Positions 1 to 23,682 of a stretch of DNA of 64,000 nt are shown piece by piece. The stretch's first letter is position 1. Each line of letters begins with the position of its first letter. The DNA comes from Omphiscola glabra (taxonomy: Eukaryota > Mollusca > Gastropoda > Lymnaeidae). A program made the position numbers and the translations under genes. The stretch spans positions 14,217,562 through 14,281,561 of the forward strand of contig OZ024797.1 of assembly GCA_964017045.1 (NCBI GenBank). The letters run 5' to 3'. The notes under the pieces are model-generated. The model had not been told where the DNA came from, did no database searches, and was given only the letters and a program-made list of their open reading frames with translations.

Positions 1-1925
1 TCAAACCAGGATCTCAGCTTAAACATCGGACTCGGGACTCTGATCGTCGGGACAAAAGAATGCATAATCAAATTAGCGGGGAATGAGAGGCCCGGGCGGG
101 GGCGGTGGAAGCCAGCTTTGAAAGGGTCGGGCCCCGTCACTGAAACAGCAATCATATGTAAGTTTGACGTAGGGCTTTTCAATATTAAAAAAAAAAAAAT
201 ACGAAGACACTAGAGAACAACCAAATTCAGCCCCGGTTTCCTAAATTGTTCTGCTGCTCTCGCAAGAGTGACTTTTTATTTTTAAGAATAAAATCCGCAC
301 GGGTCAATCTTCTTTCGCTAAAGACTTGCGAGAGTTCAAAGGTCAGTTTCTCCTTCCTAGGCTCATTGTATAATAGACGACATTTTAAGTTCCCAAGAGT
401 TTACATGGTGAAACAATGGAACAGATCGATGTTGTATTTATTGGAATTAACGTAGAAAGCAATAGTGATGATCTAGTTAGTTGAAGACATATCTGAAACA
501 GACAATGAAAACGAATGCAGTTACATCGTTAGGTAAAAACGTGCCGGCGACGGCGGTCATACTCCTGGTCACCATGGTGATGACCGGTGAACTTTATGGC
601 TCTCTTTCGGATTCGTCGTGTACCCGGCCCCTGGGGCGACCGGAACCCGGGGCTGGTGATATTCCAATTTTTTAACAACCCCACCAGACCTGCACCTCCT
701 CTGAAAGTGTGTTAAATTATTACAACATGGTGGTGTTTAAAGGGAGAAGTAACTTAAAGCACTGTTTTTTTTTAGTCGTTTGACATTGTGATGATTCCAC
801 CTCGTCTTTGCCATCATATATTTAACCAGAACTCTTGGGGTGGGGGGCAGTACTTAATAAACTTAAGACGCTATACGACATGCGCGAAAGTGCAGCCGTA
901 GGATGACGCTTGGTAGCTTGGTGACTGGAACATTCCTCTTGCACGCAGCAGCGCGCCTGGTTACTCTTGAAGTGAGGCGAATATAGATTATATCGGACCG
1001 CTTTCTATAATATGTTTCTCCAACAGTGAGGAATTGGATACGAGGAGCGCCCTATGTGTCTCTGAACGTGAGGAACCGATGTATGTAGACATATTGAGTT
1101 TTAGGATAGCTTTTTATTGCGTTGTTAATACTGCGAAAAAAAATTAACTTATTTTACACAAATGTCTTTAAAAAATATGAAATTAAAATTTTAGATCGAA
1201 ATCAAATAATTAAAATTAGATTAAATTCATAAGAGATCATTTAAAACTCTAAAATCAATAGCTTTAATTTTCATTGATTTAATCAACCGCGTGCAACAAA
1301 ACTGAACAAGAAATTTCCCGTTTTTTTAAATAAAATTAATAAATATAAGTGATTGACTTCTAAATTGTTAATACACCAAACCAAATTTTAGCTTTGTATT
1401 TTTAGAATCTAATACGTTCTACTTTCTTGTCATTCGAATTATTTGCTTTTAACAAAGTTATAAAAACTTAACGGCTAAAAATACTTTAATTAAGATGATG
1501 GTGTGTAAGCCAATCAGTGGAGCGAACCATTTGCTCTGGGGGCATAGTCTTGTTAGAGAAACACTTCAAGAAAATGAAATATTTTTTTTTAAAGTGTGCC
1601 TCTTGCGCAAATTTTTTTTTGTTTTTCTTTTTGTAAAGCATATAACACGTGATCTGTGAGTGTCTGCTATTGACACGTTGTACATGTCAAAGATGGACAT
1701 GACCTGGCCTCGGGTTGACAGACGCACGCCACCAGTCAGACAAGGACGTGTCCTGGCACCCGGGTTGACAACAGATCAAAGAGCATACTGTTTTCTAGAG
1801 ACTCCGGACAGTGAAACTGTCCTCCGAGTCGTAACATTGAATACATAGAATTCGATTGCCATTCTGTTATCAAATAGGCATCCCATCGGTTGTGCCAGTT
1901 CTGACCGACTGTATTATAGCTACCA
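1..1925. other. Intergenic, no gene recognised
   Basis: Mixed sequence with an AT-rich core at about 1130-1500. Short open frames (246-455, 481-675, 1660-1848) show no family resemblance or splice context. Confidence 0.5.
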
Positions 1926-2133
1926 TCACAAACCCAGTGGCATATGTCACAATCTTAGTGGCATATGTCACAAACTTGAGGCAAATGTCACAATCTTAGT
2001 GGCAAAGGTCACAATCGTAGTTGCAAATGTCACAATCTTAGTGGCAAATGTCCCAATCTTAGTGGCAAATGTGACAATCTTAATGGCAAATGTCACAATC
2101 TTAGTGGCATATGTCCCAATCTTAGTGGCAAAT
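1926..2133 (+). repeat. 21-bp minisatellite, ~10 copies
   Basis: A unit built on CACAATCTTAGTGGCA repeats with substitutions such as CACAAT to CCCAAT and GCAAAT to GCATAT. Confidence 0.9.
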
Positions 2134-3203
2134 GGATCCTGTTAAAATCTCTGTGGCAAAAGGACACTGTCACAATCACATTAGGGTGGTGCCACCCTAG
2201 CAGACTGGTTTGACGTGCTATGCATTACATAACCGTAACAACCCATAACATACATCGTCTTACAGCACTTTTGCAATGTACAACCCCCAACCCCCCACTC
2301 CTTTCCCAAAGACCCTCTGGCCTATTAAATGTAGCTAGAGATGCCCCAACAGTCTTGAGCAGCTAAAGACAGATGCATGTGTCCGGCAGCGAGAGAGTTA
2401 CCCAATATTTAAACTGTCTAGAACACACACACACGTGTCCTTGTGGTCGTACGCAATGGCCAAAATGATTTAAGGCTACAATAGCTGTATTTATTATGCA
2501 ACGGAAGGTGAGGGCAAATGTGAACATTTTTTTATCACGAAACAACGAATGTAACGGCAAAAAGACTTCTTCGGCGTTCTTCGGCTAACAGTGAAATAAA
2601 GAAATTTAGACTATAAATTAAAAGGAATTGAGCTCAAATGGTTGGAATATGCGACTAGTATGAGAAAAAAAAATCAGAATGTGAATTTCTAACATTTTAT
2701 GGGCTTGCACGGATCTTTTGTACCGGAAGAACTGCACGAAGAATTCTGCGTTAAAAAAATGTCTCCGCTGTTTACATTCTCGTACCCTGCGACACGGACT
2801 CAAAACTGTGAATAACAACGTCTTAACAGCCAGGATTAGTTCTGTCCCATCCGTTCAAAGTCCGATAATCCCTATTATTTGCAACCGTCCAGATTTCCCC
2901 GTGTCCACTTAATCTCACGTGTTGGTCCGGCGTTTGATGGATGCCAGTTGTCACCATTGATTAAAGGTGCTCGCATATCTTGGTGGGTGTCCCTATCAGT
3001 TTCCGGCACCGAGATGAAAGTTCTTGGTCCCCCAGTGGGATGTCGTAATCGAAAGTGGTTATAACAATGTCTCGCGGTGTGTGTGGTATCGAATATCTTG
3101 GTGGTTTACGACGGTGTCGCTTGTGTTCGGATTCCTAGAGACGATGGCGAGATACGGGCACTTTGATTGCTTGTGTAGAGAGCTGTTTGTGATTTGGTTT
3201 CTT
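2134..3203. other. Intergenic, no gene recognised
   Basis: Only short overlapping open frames on both strands. Nothing recognised. Confidence 0.45.
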
Positions 3204-3556
3204 GAGTTACTTAACTGTGCCATCTAGACTGAGTTACTTAACTGTGCCATCTAGACTGAGTTACTTAACTGTGCCATCTAGACTGAGTTACTTAACTGTG
3301 CCATCTAGACTGAGTTACTTAACTGTGCCATATAGACTGAGTTACTTAACTGTGCCATCTAGACTGAGTTACTTAACTGTGCCATCTAGACTGAGTTACT
3401 TAACTGTGCCATCTAGACTGAGTTACTTAACTGTGCCATATAGACTGAGTTACTTAACTGTGCCATCTAGATTGAGTTACTTAACTGTGCCATCTAGACT
3501 GAGTTTCCTAACTGTGCCATCTAGGCTAAGTTACTTAACTGTGCCATCTAGACTGA
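3204..3556 (+). repeat. 27-bp minisatellite, ~13 copies
   Basis: The unit GAGTTACTTAACTGTGCCAT plus 7 bases repeats with few changes. The period is 9 codons, so a spurious 123-residue frame (SYLTVPSRL units) stays open. Confidence 0.95.
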
Positions 3557-4864
3557 GAATTCAAAGGCTTTAGACTGTAAGCCTAAAGACACTATTGTGA
3601 AACTTTATTTGAACGACATAAAGATAAGTATGTTGGTGCTTTCTTTAGCTTTATATTTTTTTTTCTCGCAAGATTTAAATTGATTTTCTCTATGGCGGTA
3701 GCCAGCGCCAGATTTACGTTTAAGCTGAATATGCTACAGCTTAGGGCCTCACAATCTGCCTTGGTCCCAATAAGCTACAGCTCAGGGCCTTACAATCTGC
3801 CAGCTATATTATATTTTTAATTTTTAATTTTTCTTTGACCAGCTGATATAATTTAAAACGTTTGGGGGCCTCTGGACGTTGTATAGCTTAGGGCCTCTGG
3901 ATTTTGTGTATCCTAAGGCCACATCAAGAATAAGTCCTGCCCTGGCAATGGCTATAAGAGTTATTGTATTAAGGTTTCCCCTCATACAATAAGGAATAAC
4001 AATTTTTTTTACATATGTTTCCTTAGCAGAATGAAATATGTCTCCAGAAAATATTTTTACAACATAAGTTGTGACTATAGACTAATTATTTGGACATTTG
4101 AAATATAAAATGGATTATTTTAGATAACAATTTTATCGTTTAAAAACTATAACTTTTAAATATATACAAAATATTCTGGACAAAAAATGAAAAATAGAGT
4201 GCAGCAAATACAATAATAGGAAGTCGGTGTAAAGGAGGGGATCATAATAAGTAAATAACTCAAATACAATTTTCTAATAAGCCTTTTCTACGGTAATTAC
4301 CTTGATTCTATTCACTTTTTATTCCAGTTTAATTTCATTTTAAAATTCTCAGATTCTTCAATACCGTAAGACTTCTTTTATTTATTTTGCCATTTTATAT
4401 TTATGTATTTTGCTTCTTCTTTTTTTTGTTTTTTTTGGAATGGGGGGGGGGGGGGGGGTGTGGTATCGTTCGCGCCATCTTGAAGCTTATGTTTCACCTT
4501 TAGCCAGCGTCTGCCCCTGTCACGCTAAATCTCGATGTATTTAACTCAGGACGTGATACGACGAGATCGATACCGTCTGCTGGCTAGGAGGCATTACTGT
4601 AAATGTTTCCATCTTCAGGTTCACATAAAAGGGGTTATAATTTGAGTGGTGGGGAAAAAAAGAGATTGTGAAAATTAAATGCTTACTGTGTATTTTAATT
4701 ATTTATTGTGTACATTTCACTCGCCAGCCCCCATGTTGTCTCTGTTAGATGCCAATGTCAAGGGCGATCAATCTATATAGGAGACTGTAACGGTGATTTC
4801 TCTTGTCTGAAATAGTTCATGTAAAGTTTTGCTCTTACTTTAAATTTTTGTTGTCCTTTTGAAT
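3557..4864. other. Intergenic; DNA-transposon-like debris and poly-G tract
   Basis: About 3706-3950 carries GGGCCT-rich sequence bounded by imperfect inverted ends (GCCAGCGCCAG and CTGCCCTGGC), suggesting an old DNA transposon. Positions about 4442-4459 are an uninterrupted G run. No gene seen. Confidence 0.35.
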
Positions 4865-5166
4865 GTATAGTTCTGTATTCAGATGTAGCTCTGAAGCAGG
4901 ATGTTGCTCTGTAGTCAGATGTTATGAATGTGTAGCTCTGTAGAAAGAAGTAGCTCTTTAGCAAGGTGTAGCTCTGCAGTATGATGCAGCTCTGTAGCAA
5001 GATATAGCAATGTAGCCAGATGCAGCTCAGTGAAAAGATGTAGCTCTGTAGTAAGATTTAGCTCTGCAGCAAGATGTAGGTCTGTATCAAATTGTAGCTC
5101 TGTATCAAAATTTAGCCATGTAGGAAGCTGTAGCTCAGTGGCAAGATGTAACTCTGTAGCTCTGTA
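4865..5166. repeat. Degenerate ~19-22-bp repeat
   Basis: Variants of TGTAGCTCTGTAGCAAGA recur about 14 times with substitutions and small length changes: an old, decayed array. Confidence 0.8.
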
Positions 5167-5928
5167 GTAGTTTGAGTAAACCAGCCGTTATTTATGGGGT
5201 GGACGGCGATAAAGCTTCAGTAGATGAACAACAAACACTATGTGTAGCAAGAACAAGTATAATTAAGCCGTAATGAAATAGAGCACATATGAATGAAAAC
5301 TTTTCCACCATAAGCCTGAAGAATTCTTCAGATAAAAAAAAAGTTGCAGCCGGCATAAGTGATGAATATTTAAGAAGATCGATAAATAACGATAATCAAT
5401 CAATTGGGCACAAGTGCCTGGTGGAAGGTGGATAAATCTGAACGGTTCGTGGCATTTAAAAGTTTGAGAAGCACTGAATCATGTCAACAATTTTGCTGAA
5501 TGAATTAAAATGTTGTTTTTTAATCTGATATTGGAAAAAGGGAAATTAGAGATACGATAATATTGGTCCACGCTATTTGTAAATGGGATAACCCACTGCA
5601 ACTTCGTGTTCAAAGTGTAAGATTGCAGTTACTTCCCTTATTTGATGTACCAGTGCTACGACTAGTGACCGTGTCAAGGGCTGGCTTTGATCGCGTCTAT
5701 TTGTTCTGTCGCCACCAACAGACACGTAGTCGTTTTGATTTCAAATAATATTTTGCGACTAGTCTGTGCCGCCAAAACTTTGATAAGGTCCAAAAAAAAA
5801 TTGTCACACGAGATAAAGTTGTTTGCGAACATTTTCTATTCCTAGGATGCAAGTCGGTTAAACGTGACACTCAAAAAGTAAACGTGGCAAATCACGTGAT
5901 CAAGTCAGGCTCACCAAAACACTTCTTA
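5167..5928. other. Intergenic, no gene recognised
   Basis: No convincing coding sequence, repeat or RNA gene. Confidence 0.4.
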
Positions 5929-6331
5929 GAAAGATTACAAAAGGTTCAAAACTCAGCTGCTAGGCTAGTTTTAAAGGCAAAAAAACTTAAACATGTCACT
6001 CCACTCACTTCATTGGCTCCCTATACAGGCACGCATTGATTACAAGCTGTCAGTTATATATCAACCATCACATCCTTCAAAACTGCACTCAAAACACACC
6101 TCTTTAAACTTTACTCCCCTGACTGATTCCCCCTCTGAAAGTTAAACGATGCTGCGGAGTGCCGTCCATGACGTCACATGTAAATTGATATGGAATGGTT
6201 GGTTTTTAATTTATATTTTTTAAGTTCATTTTAATTTGTATGTACAGCGTGGTGAGCCCAGCCCTAGGCTGGGGTACCACGCTATAGAAAACTACCATAA
6301 TAATAATAATAATAATAATGATAATAATAAT
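5929..6331 (+). mobile_element. Truncated non-LTR retrotransposon (LINE) 3' end
   Basis: Translation gives RLQKVQNSAARLVLKAKK, the conserved post-RT region of CR1/L2-like LINE ORF2. After an internal deletion and frame change comes SFKTALKTHLFKLYSPD and a stop, the usual ORF2 C-terminus. A 3' UTR follows, ending in a TAA/TAATAATAAT tail (6297-6331). Defective. Its tail ends 64 bases before the HHIP-like ATG. Confidence 0.85.
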
Positions 6332-6394
6332 ACAGTGATGGAATAGGTATATCAATGAAGTCAGACGTATAGAGTTCAATCAACGCTTTCTGAG

Positions 6395-17741
<11,347 letters not shown>

Positions 17742-17786
17742 TAATGTATTCTTGTAATTTGCATATTAAATTCACTCTCGGCGCCT

Positions 17787-17792
17787 AATAAA
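17787..17792 (+). promoter_or_regulatory. Candidate poly(A) signal of HHIP-like gene
   Basis: An AATAAA hexamer lies 46 bases after the TAG stop (17739-17741) of the proposed last exon. The short spacing supports a genuine terminal exon at 17633. Confidence 0.5.
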
Positions 17793-17836
17793 CAGTGGCG
17801 TGATGAAAGTGAGCTGCAAGGTGTTTGGGGGGGGGG

Positions 17837-18009
17837 CAGGGGCGTAGTGAGGGGCGGATCAAGCCCCAGGCGCTACTCACAAAGGGGCGCTAAATGGTAT
17901 ATTTTACTATAATATTGTATGGTTTTCGAATAGGGGGGCGCTAAAAAGGTATTGGGGGGCGCTAAAAAGGTATTGTGCCCCGGGCGCGAGTTATGCTCGC
18001 TACGCCATG
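17837..18009. mobile_element. hAT-like MITE (GGCGTAG family)
   Basis: Imperfect terminal inverted repeats GGCGTAGTGAG and CTCGCTACGCC flank GCGC-rich sequence with an internal duplication around GGGGGGCGCTAAAAAGGTAT. No target duplication is clear because the flanks are G runs. Confidence 0.55.
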
Positions 18010-18816
18010 GGGGGGGGGGGGGACTAGCAGTTCACTGTGTGTAAAAGCGTCCTATTAAAAAAAACATATGTTTAAGCTGGGTAATTATCTGTTCAAGCTT
18101 AAACGTAAGTTGTTGCATTATTTATTTGATTGTTCCAAAGCCATCATCCTTCAAGTCTATACACAGGCAGGGGAAATAGGGGGGGGGGGGAGGAGGGGAC
18201 GGCGGGGATGGCGGCGTTCTCGTCCCACGTCATAAATGTATTTTATAAATCTGATTTTTGTATTTATTCTGTATGCATTGTGGTCTTCATTTATTAGTGG
18301 TGGCAGAAATCAAGGACAACCCCGGTTGTCACAAACTCAGCTCACATACTTTTTGACGTTTTCTTACTCTGCGTTTGCTTTGTAGACGTTAACCCTTGCA
18401 ACCCCATCTGTAAAGAGAGAACATGCCAAATTATTACTGGAACATCATCGTCCCCTCACTATATCGAATCCACTAATTCGGTTTTTTTCCCCATTAAATA
18501 GAATGCTCGCGAGTTTGGCAATGACATTAACTCTTATATCTCACACACCTCACGAAGTCAGAGTTACAGTCCTTGCATTACATTTATATTGTTTAGTTTT
18601 TTTTAATTAAAAAAATGATTTAACCTTTTCAGAGATGAATCATATTTAAAAAAAAAAAAACTTGAACTTTGTGCGATCATCTTACTTAATTTTGTAATTA
18701 CTTATTATGACAATTGTTTTTTCCCCTCGAGTAATTAGGGATATCACAAGAGATTTCAATACCAAGTTACCACCGCTGAAAATATCGCAGTGACTTTAAA
18801 TTAGTGATTTGGACAT

Positions 18817-19166
18817 GTTAACATTATAGTACATGTGGATTGGTGATCTTTACTTTTATTGAAGATGTTAATATTATAGTACATGGGGATTGGTGATCTT
18901 TACTTTTATTGAAGATGCTAACATTATAGTACATGGGGATTGGTGATCTTTACTTTTATTGAAGATGTTAATATTATAGTACATGGGGATTGGTGATCTT
19001 TACTTTTATTGAAGATGTTAACATTATTGTACATGGGGATTGGTGATCTTTACTTTTATTGAAGATGTTAACATTATAGTACATGGGGATTGGTGATCTT
19101 TACTTTTATTGAAGATGCTAACATCATAGTACATGGGGATTGGTGATCTTTACTTTTATTGAAGAT
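18817..19166 (+). repeat. 50-bp minisatellite, 7 copies
   Basis: Seven near-identical units around ACATGGGGATTGGTGATC, totalling exactly 350 bp. Confidence 0.95.
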
Positions 19167-20273
19167 GCTAACATTCCATTAAATGCTATTCAAATGCACC
19201 ACCACTGCCAATGTTTCTGTTTTCTACTTGTTGAGACAGGGAAAGTACGCAACAATGACGTGCACGTTGGTACAGCGTCACAGCCGGTGTAGTGCATGAT
19301 GTGCATGAGTTTAAAATACTACTAGCTTGTGATCCAGCAATTACAGTTTGGAAAAGTTTTAGTAAGAAATGTTAACCCTGAAACCCCCCTACCACCACCA
19401 CCACCACCCCAGCCACCACCACCAAAACACACCCACACGTAACGTCATTGAATATAAAAAATGTCATTGCATATAAAAAATGTCGTTGAATATATCATTT
19501 TTTACTTCTTCATAGGGGTCGCCTAAGACCATCGGAAAACTTATATACCCTACAGTTATGAAGTAGCAACGAACATAATTTTGTGGTTGGGGGGGTCGGC
19601 ACAACATGAGGAATAATTTTAAAAGGTCGCTTCATTACTAAGGTTGAGAACCACTGCTCTAAGCCGACACGTCCAGATCTCATTGTCCTGTCTATTAATT
19701 CAAGCTTAACATACCTTGTTCTGTTATATCATAACAGCATCGTGTTCTTTGTTTTCAAGAATATAACAACACTTGCGCATTGACATGTGTTCTTTTGTTA
19801 CATATACATGACCTATATTTGATATGTTCTTTTGCGAACAAATGTTCTTTTGCTTTTATATATATATTATTTGTATTGCTTGTTGGAATTGCTTCACGCA
19901 GCTTTGATATGGGTGTTTGTTACAAAGCCCTGCTGAAATTAGATTTGCCTATTTGTGGATTTTTTTTTTTAAATGTGGATGTATTTTTGTACTTCTATTT
20001 GTTTTGTTTTTTTAAAATAATTGTAATCATGTTTTTTTTTAATGCCATGCATCACAATAAAGTACAAAACTATTGTCAGTTCGTTATGGCAATCATTTTT
20101 AATTCAAGTCTTTACAACAGTTGATTAGGTCTATTTATTTAAACGTATTTATTAACTAAAGCAAGGGTTCTTACCCTATCCTCACCCCCCCCCCCCCTCA
20201 AAAAAAAAAAAAAAAATTAAAGATAGTTCAATTACGGCAATTATCATTCTTTAACTGAGTTGCTAAAAACAAG
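19167..20273. other. Intergenic; SPIN-like fragment and possible Penelope tail
   Basis: It contains SPIN-like copy B and, at about 19678-19722, TTGTCCTGTCT...ATTCAAGCTT sequence resembling that after the Penelope-type motif near 43930. AT-rich remainder; no gene recognised. Confidence 0.45.
19511..19656 (+). mobile_element. SPIN-like hAT MITE, copy B (5'-truncated)
   Basis: GGGGTCGCCTAAGACCATCG, TATGAAGTAGCAACGAA and GGTTGAGAACCACTG are SPIN-like. The CAGCGGTTC end is missing. The 3' flank is CTCTAAG. Confidence 0.8.
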
Positions 20274-21225
20274 CAAGATATGCACCAATCAAGATATGCA
20301 CCAGTCAAGATATGCACCAATCAAGATATGCGCCAGTCAAGATATGCGCCAGTCAAGATATGCACCAGTCAAGATATGCACCAGTCAAGATATGCACCAG
20401 TCAAGATATGCCCCAGTCAAGATATGCACCAGTCAAGATATGCACCAGTCAAGATATGCACCAGTCAAGAAATGCACCAGTCAAGATATGCACCAGTCAA
20501 GATATGCACCAGTCAAGATATGCACCAGTCAAGATATGCACCAGTCAAGATATGCACCAGTCAAGATATGCACCAGTCATGATATGCGCCAGTCAAGATA
20601 TGCACCAGTCAAGATATGCGCCAGTCAAGATATGCGCCAGTCAAGATATGCACCAGTCAAGATATGCGCCAGTCAAGATATGCACAAGTCAAGATATGCA
20701 CCAGTCAAGATATGCACCAGTCAAGATATGCGCCAGTCAAGATATGCACAAGTCAAGATATGCACCAGTCAAGATATGCACCAGTCAAGATATGCGCCAG
20801 TCAAGATATGCACAAGTCAAGATATGCACCAGTCAAGATATGCACAAGTCAAGATATGCGCCAGTCAAGATATGCACAAGTCAAGTTATGCGCCAGTCAA
20901 GATATGCGCCAGTCAAGATATGCGCCAGTCAAGATATGCACAAGTCAAGATATGCGCCAGTCAAGATATGAACAAGTCAAGATATGCGCCAGTCAAGATA
21001 TGCACCAGTCAAGATATGCACAAGTCAAGATATGCGCCAGTCAAGATATGCGCCAGTCAAGATATGCACAAGTCAAGATATGCGCCAGTCAAGATATGCA
21101 CAAGTCAAGATATGCGCCAGTCAAGATATGCATAAGTCAAGATATACGCCAGTCAAGATATGCACCAGTCAAGATATGCACAAGTCAAGATATGCACAAG
21201 TCAAGATATGCGCCAGTCAAGATAA
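20274..21225 (+). repeat. 16-bp minisatellite, ~59 copies
   Basis: CAAGATATGCACCAGT with CACC/CGCC/CACA variants, interspersed so that CGCC and CACA types increase toward the 3' side. Long plus-strand frames here (to 291 residues) are artefacts of the stop-free unit. Confidence 0.97.
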
Positions 21226-21558
21226 TGCGCAAAACAATTTCACCACCAAACATCTGCTAATGCATTTTTTTTCTTTTTTTTTCGCTTCCGAATTTCTGGG
21301 TCTTACCGTACCCCTTTACTTTGCTTCCCGCACCGACATAGGCGCAGCGCCGCCCCCCCCCCCCCCGCACTTTTTCAGTGCCCATGCAAGTACCGATGAA
21401 ATATGGATATTTTACACGTTCCAACCAGCCTCTGTGCAAGGTTCGAGCATCTTGTTATTTGAAATCCACATAAGGACTCTCATACTATTTCTAAAATATC
21501 ATAAGTCTCTTTCAAGTGTGAACATAACCACTGAACAATGAGGTTGAATAGAGATCCA

Positions 21559-21593
<35 letters not shown>

Positions 21594-21752
21594 TATAAAA
21601 GCATATTTTTAAAAAAATGTCTTTGGAGACAAATTAGAGCCTATGAAAATGTCTACATTACGACATTTTACCAAACTAAATGTACTGATTAAGTCAAAAT
21701 GTTCTGTTTGTACTTGACCCAATCATAATCATTTTTTTTCTATTCTAGTTAT
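21226..21752. other. Intergenic; (TA)n and homopolymers
   Basis: C run at about 21352-21366 and a TA tract at about 21560-21588. No gene. Confidence 0.5.
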
Positions 21753-21950
21753 AGAATAGAGAAGCATAGAATAGAGAAGCATAGAATGGAGATACATAGA
21801 ATAGAGATGCACCGAATAGAGATGCATAGAATAGAGATGCATAGTACAGAGATGCACATATTAGAGATGCATAGTATAGAGATGCACAGAATAGAGATGC
21901 ATAGTACAGAGATGCACAGAATAGAGATGCACATAATAGAGAAGCACAGA
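21753..21950 (+). repeat. 15-bp minisatellite, ~13 copies
   Basis: AGAATAGAGATGCAT-type units with variants (AGTACAGAG, ATATTAGAG). Confidence 0.95.
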
Positions 21951-22105
21951 CGTGGGTGCAAAAGCAAAACCTGAATTCAAGAGCCCCCTTTCAACAAAAC
22001 TTTATATAAATAAACACATTCTGCTTGAGGAAAAAATGACGATTTTTGTGCCCTCTGAATATGGCGCCCATACAATGCCGTTTTTTTTTTTGTATAGGTG
22101 ATACA

Positions 22106-22291
22106 TACGGTTACCGGAAATTTGATCGAAAGAAATTTCGTCGACGGAAAATTGATCGACGGAAATTTCATAGAACGGAATTTTGAACGAATAATGCGTT
22201 CAAAAAGATTCGACCAAATTTCCGTTCGATCAAACTTCCGTCGATCAATTTTCAGTCGACGAAATTTCTTTCGTCAAATTTCCGGATACGG
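22106..22291. mobile_element. Fold-back/MITE-like palindrome
   Basis: Two ~80-base arms are inverted repeats of each other, with ends ACCGGAAATTTGATCGAAAG and TTTCGTCAAATTTCCGGATA, joined by a short centre near 22180-22200. It could form a long hairpin. It is related to the half copy at 8019-8172. Confidence 0.75.
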
Positions 22292-23643
22292 ATACATACG
22301 GCATTTTTCAATGGGCGGTAATTGGCAGGAAATTTTTTTTTAAATTTGAAAGAAATACTTTTAAGTATATATTATTTATATGTTTTCCCCATAAATTTTA
22401 TTGGTTTTGAAAAATAAGTGTGGCCATATAATGATCGAACTCATGACTCAAAAGATTCGCATTGAAACTTCATTCGACGTTTAAAGGTGAGTGTAATGCG
22501 ATGTGAATTAGATTGTTGTATTTCTCATCCTAGTTTTTATTGTTGACATTATCAAATCGTATGCTAAAACACTGGAAAGAAAAATATATAGGCTATTTAG
22601 TTGGGTTGCAGGCAAGCAAATCTGCCTTAGCAACCAAATGGCATTTGTGAAAGAAATAAATATGTCAAGTATGTTGCAGCATTAGGTCATTAGGAAAAAA
22701 TCACCAGCTCTTCCAAGTAGTTTATAATGGTTTGGACGAAAGGATTTTATTATTTATTATTCTTATTTGTATAGTATTGTTCCGCTTAATCAAAGCCTTT
22801 AATGTCGTGAAGTAAAACACTTGGAAGAAAAATATATATTTAGTTGGATTGGATGCAATTATACATTAGCATTTTATCCGAAAATAATAAAAGAACATTT
22901 AAAATGTATAATTACTATAACTTTAAGATGAATTCCCCATCATTATTTAAGGGGGAAATATTCTGAATGAGATTATTAAAAGTTTAGGTAATAATGCAAC
23001 TCAGATAATAATGAATGAGTTGACAATTGGCAAAAATATTAATTGTAAATTCTAGAAAGTACACCACTTAGTCAGTCTTAAATAACTTATAAATAACAGT
23101 CGACTGCTCGTGGGTTTGAATTTGGTCGCCAGCTGTGGGTGGCATCGGCATCGTGTAATTTTCACTTCATAATAAATATTCCATCGTCGATCGTCGTGTA
23201 TTTAAAACAATTATTATGATTTTTTTCCAAACGTTTAACCCTCAGTAGGATAACAAAGGAATCAGTAATTAAGTGGGAAAAGATTTATAACTTCCGCACA
23301 TTGCATGTACTGCCAGACTTTTTATCTGACAATTTCGGACGTTATTTTTATAATTTTTACTGGCGCTCACAGAAACCCGGTTGAAAATCACTGGTCGACT
23401 GACTACAGATTCTTAGTATTTCTTGTTTGATTATTATTAACTTTAGCTTTTGCTTGATTTTATTCTTTCTCTTTGGGTTATTATTTGATTACTTAGTTTT
23501 GTTATTGTTAAAAATGACTTGATAAAACTTACAATTAAAAAAAAAATTAATAAGTGTGGGGAAAAAAAGGTAAATCATATTTCATTTATCAATAAAAACG
23601 AATTGTATTTAAAACTTTATTGTATTCTCCAGTACCATTGTTC
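22292..23643. other. Intergenic, AT-rich, no gene recognised
   Basis: No open frame of interest and no obvious array. This is the upstream region of the PLBD2-like gene; no clear TATA box is assigned. Confidence 0.45.
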
Positions 23644-23673
23644 GTCACATGACACAAAAAGAAATCACATGAC
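23644..23673 (+). promoter_or_regulatory. Two CLEAR/M-box-like E-boxes upstream of PLBD2-like ATG
   Basis: GTCACATGAC at 23644-23653 and ATCACATGAC at 23664-23673 share the core TCACATGAC and are exactly 20 bases apart, ending 9 bases before the ATG. The first differs by one base from the palindromic CLEAR site (GTCACGTGAC) used by MiT/TFE factors on lysosomal genes. The reverse strand reads GTCATGTGA, an M-box. That fits a lysosomal product, but function is inferred. Confidence 0.5.
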
Positions 23674-23682
23674 CTACTCAAA

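Larger units (their letters stand above)
17742..18816. other. Intergenic with one MITE and homopolymers
   Basis: Past the HHIPL poly(A) signal, the sequence holds the MITE at 17837-18009, G runs at about 18008-18022 and 18180-18190, and AT-rich DNA. No gene recognised. Confidence 0.5.

Noticed and set aside
3202..3573. 123-codon SYLTVPSRL repeat protein
   Set aside because: The 27-bp minisatellite preserves frame; no start context or family.
20274..21225. Possible CRISPR array
   Set aside because: Repeats are contiguous with no unique spacers. The host is eukaryotic.
20260..21541. 291- and 219-codon frames of SQDMHQSRYAPVKI type
   Set aside because: By-product of the 16-bp array, open in all plus frames.
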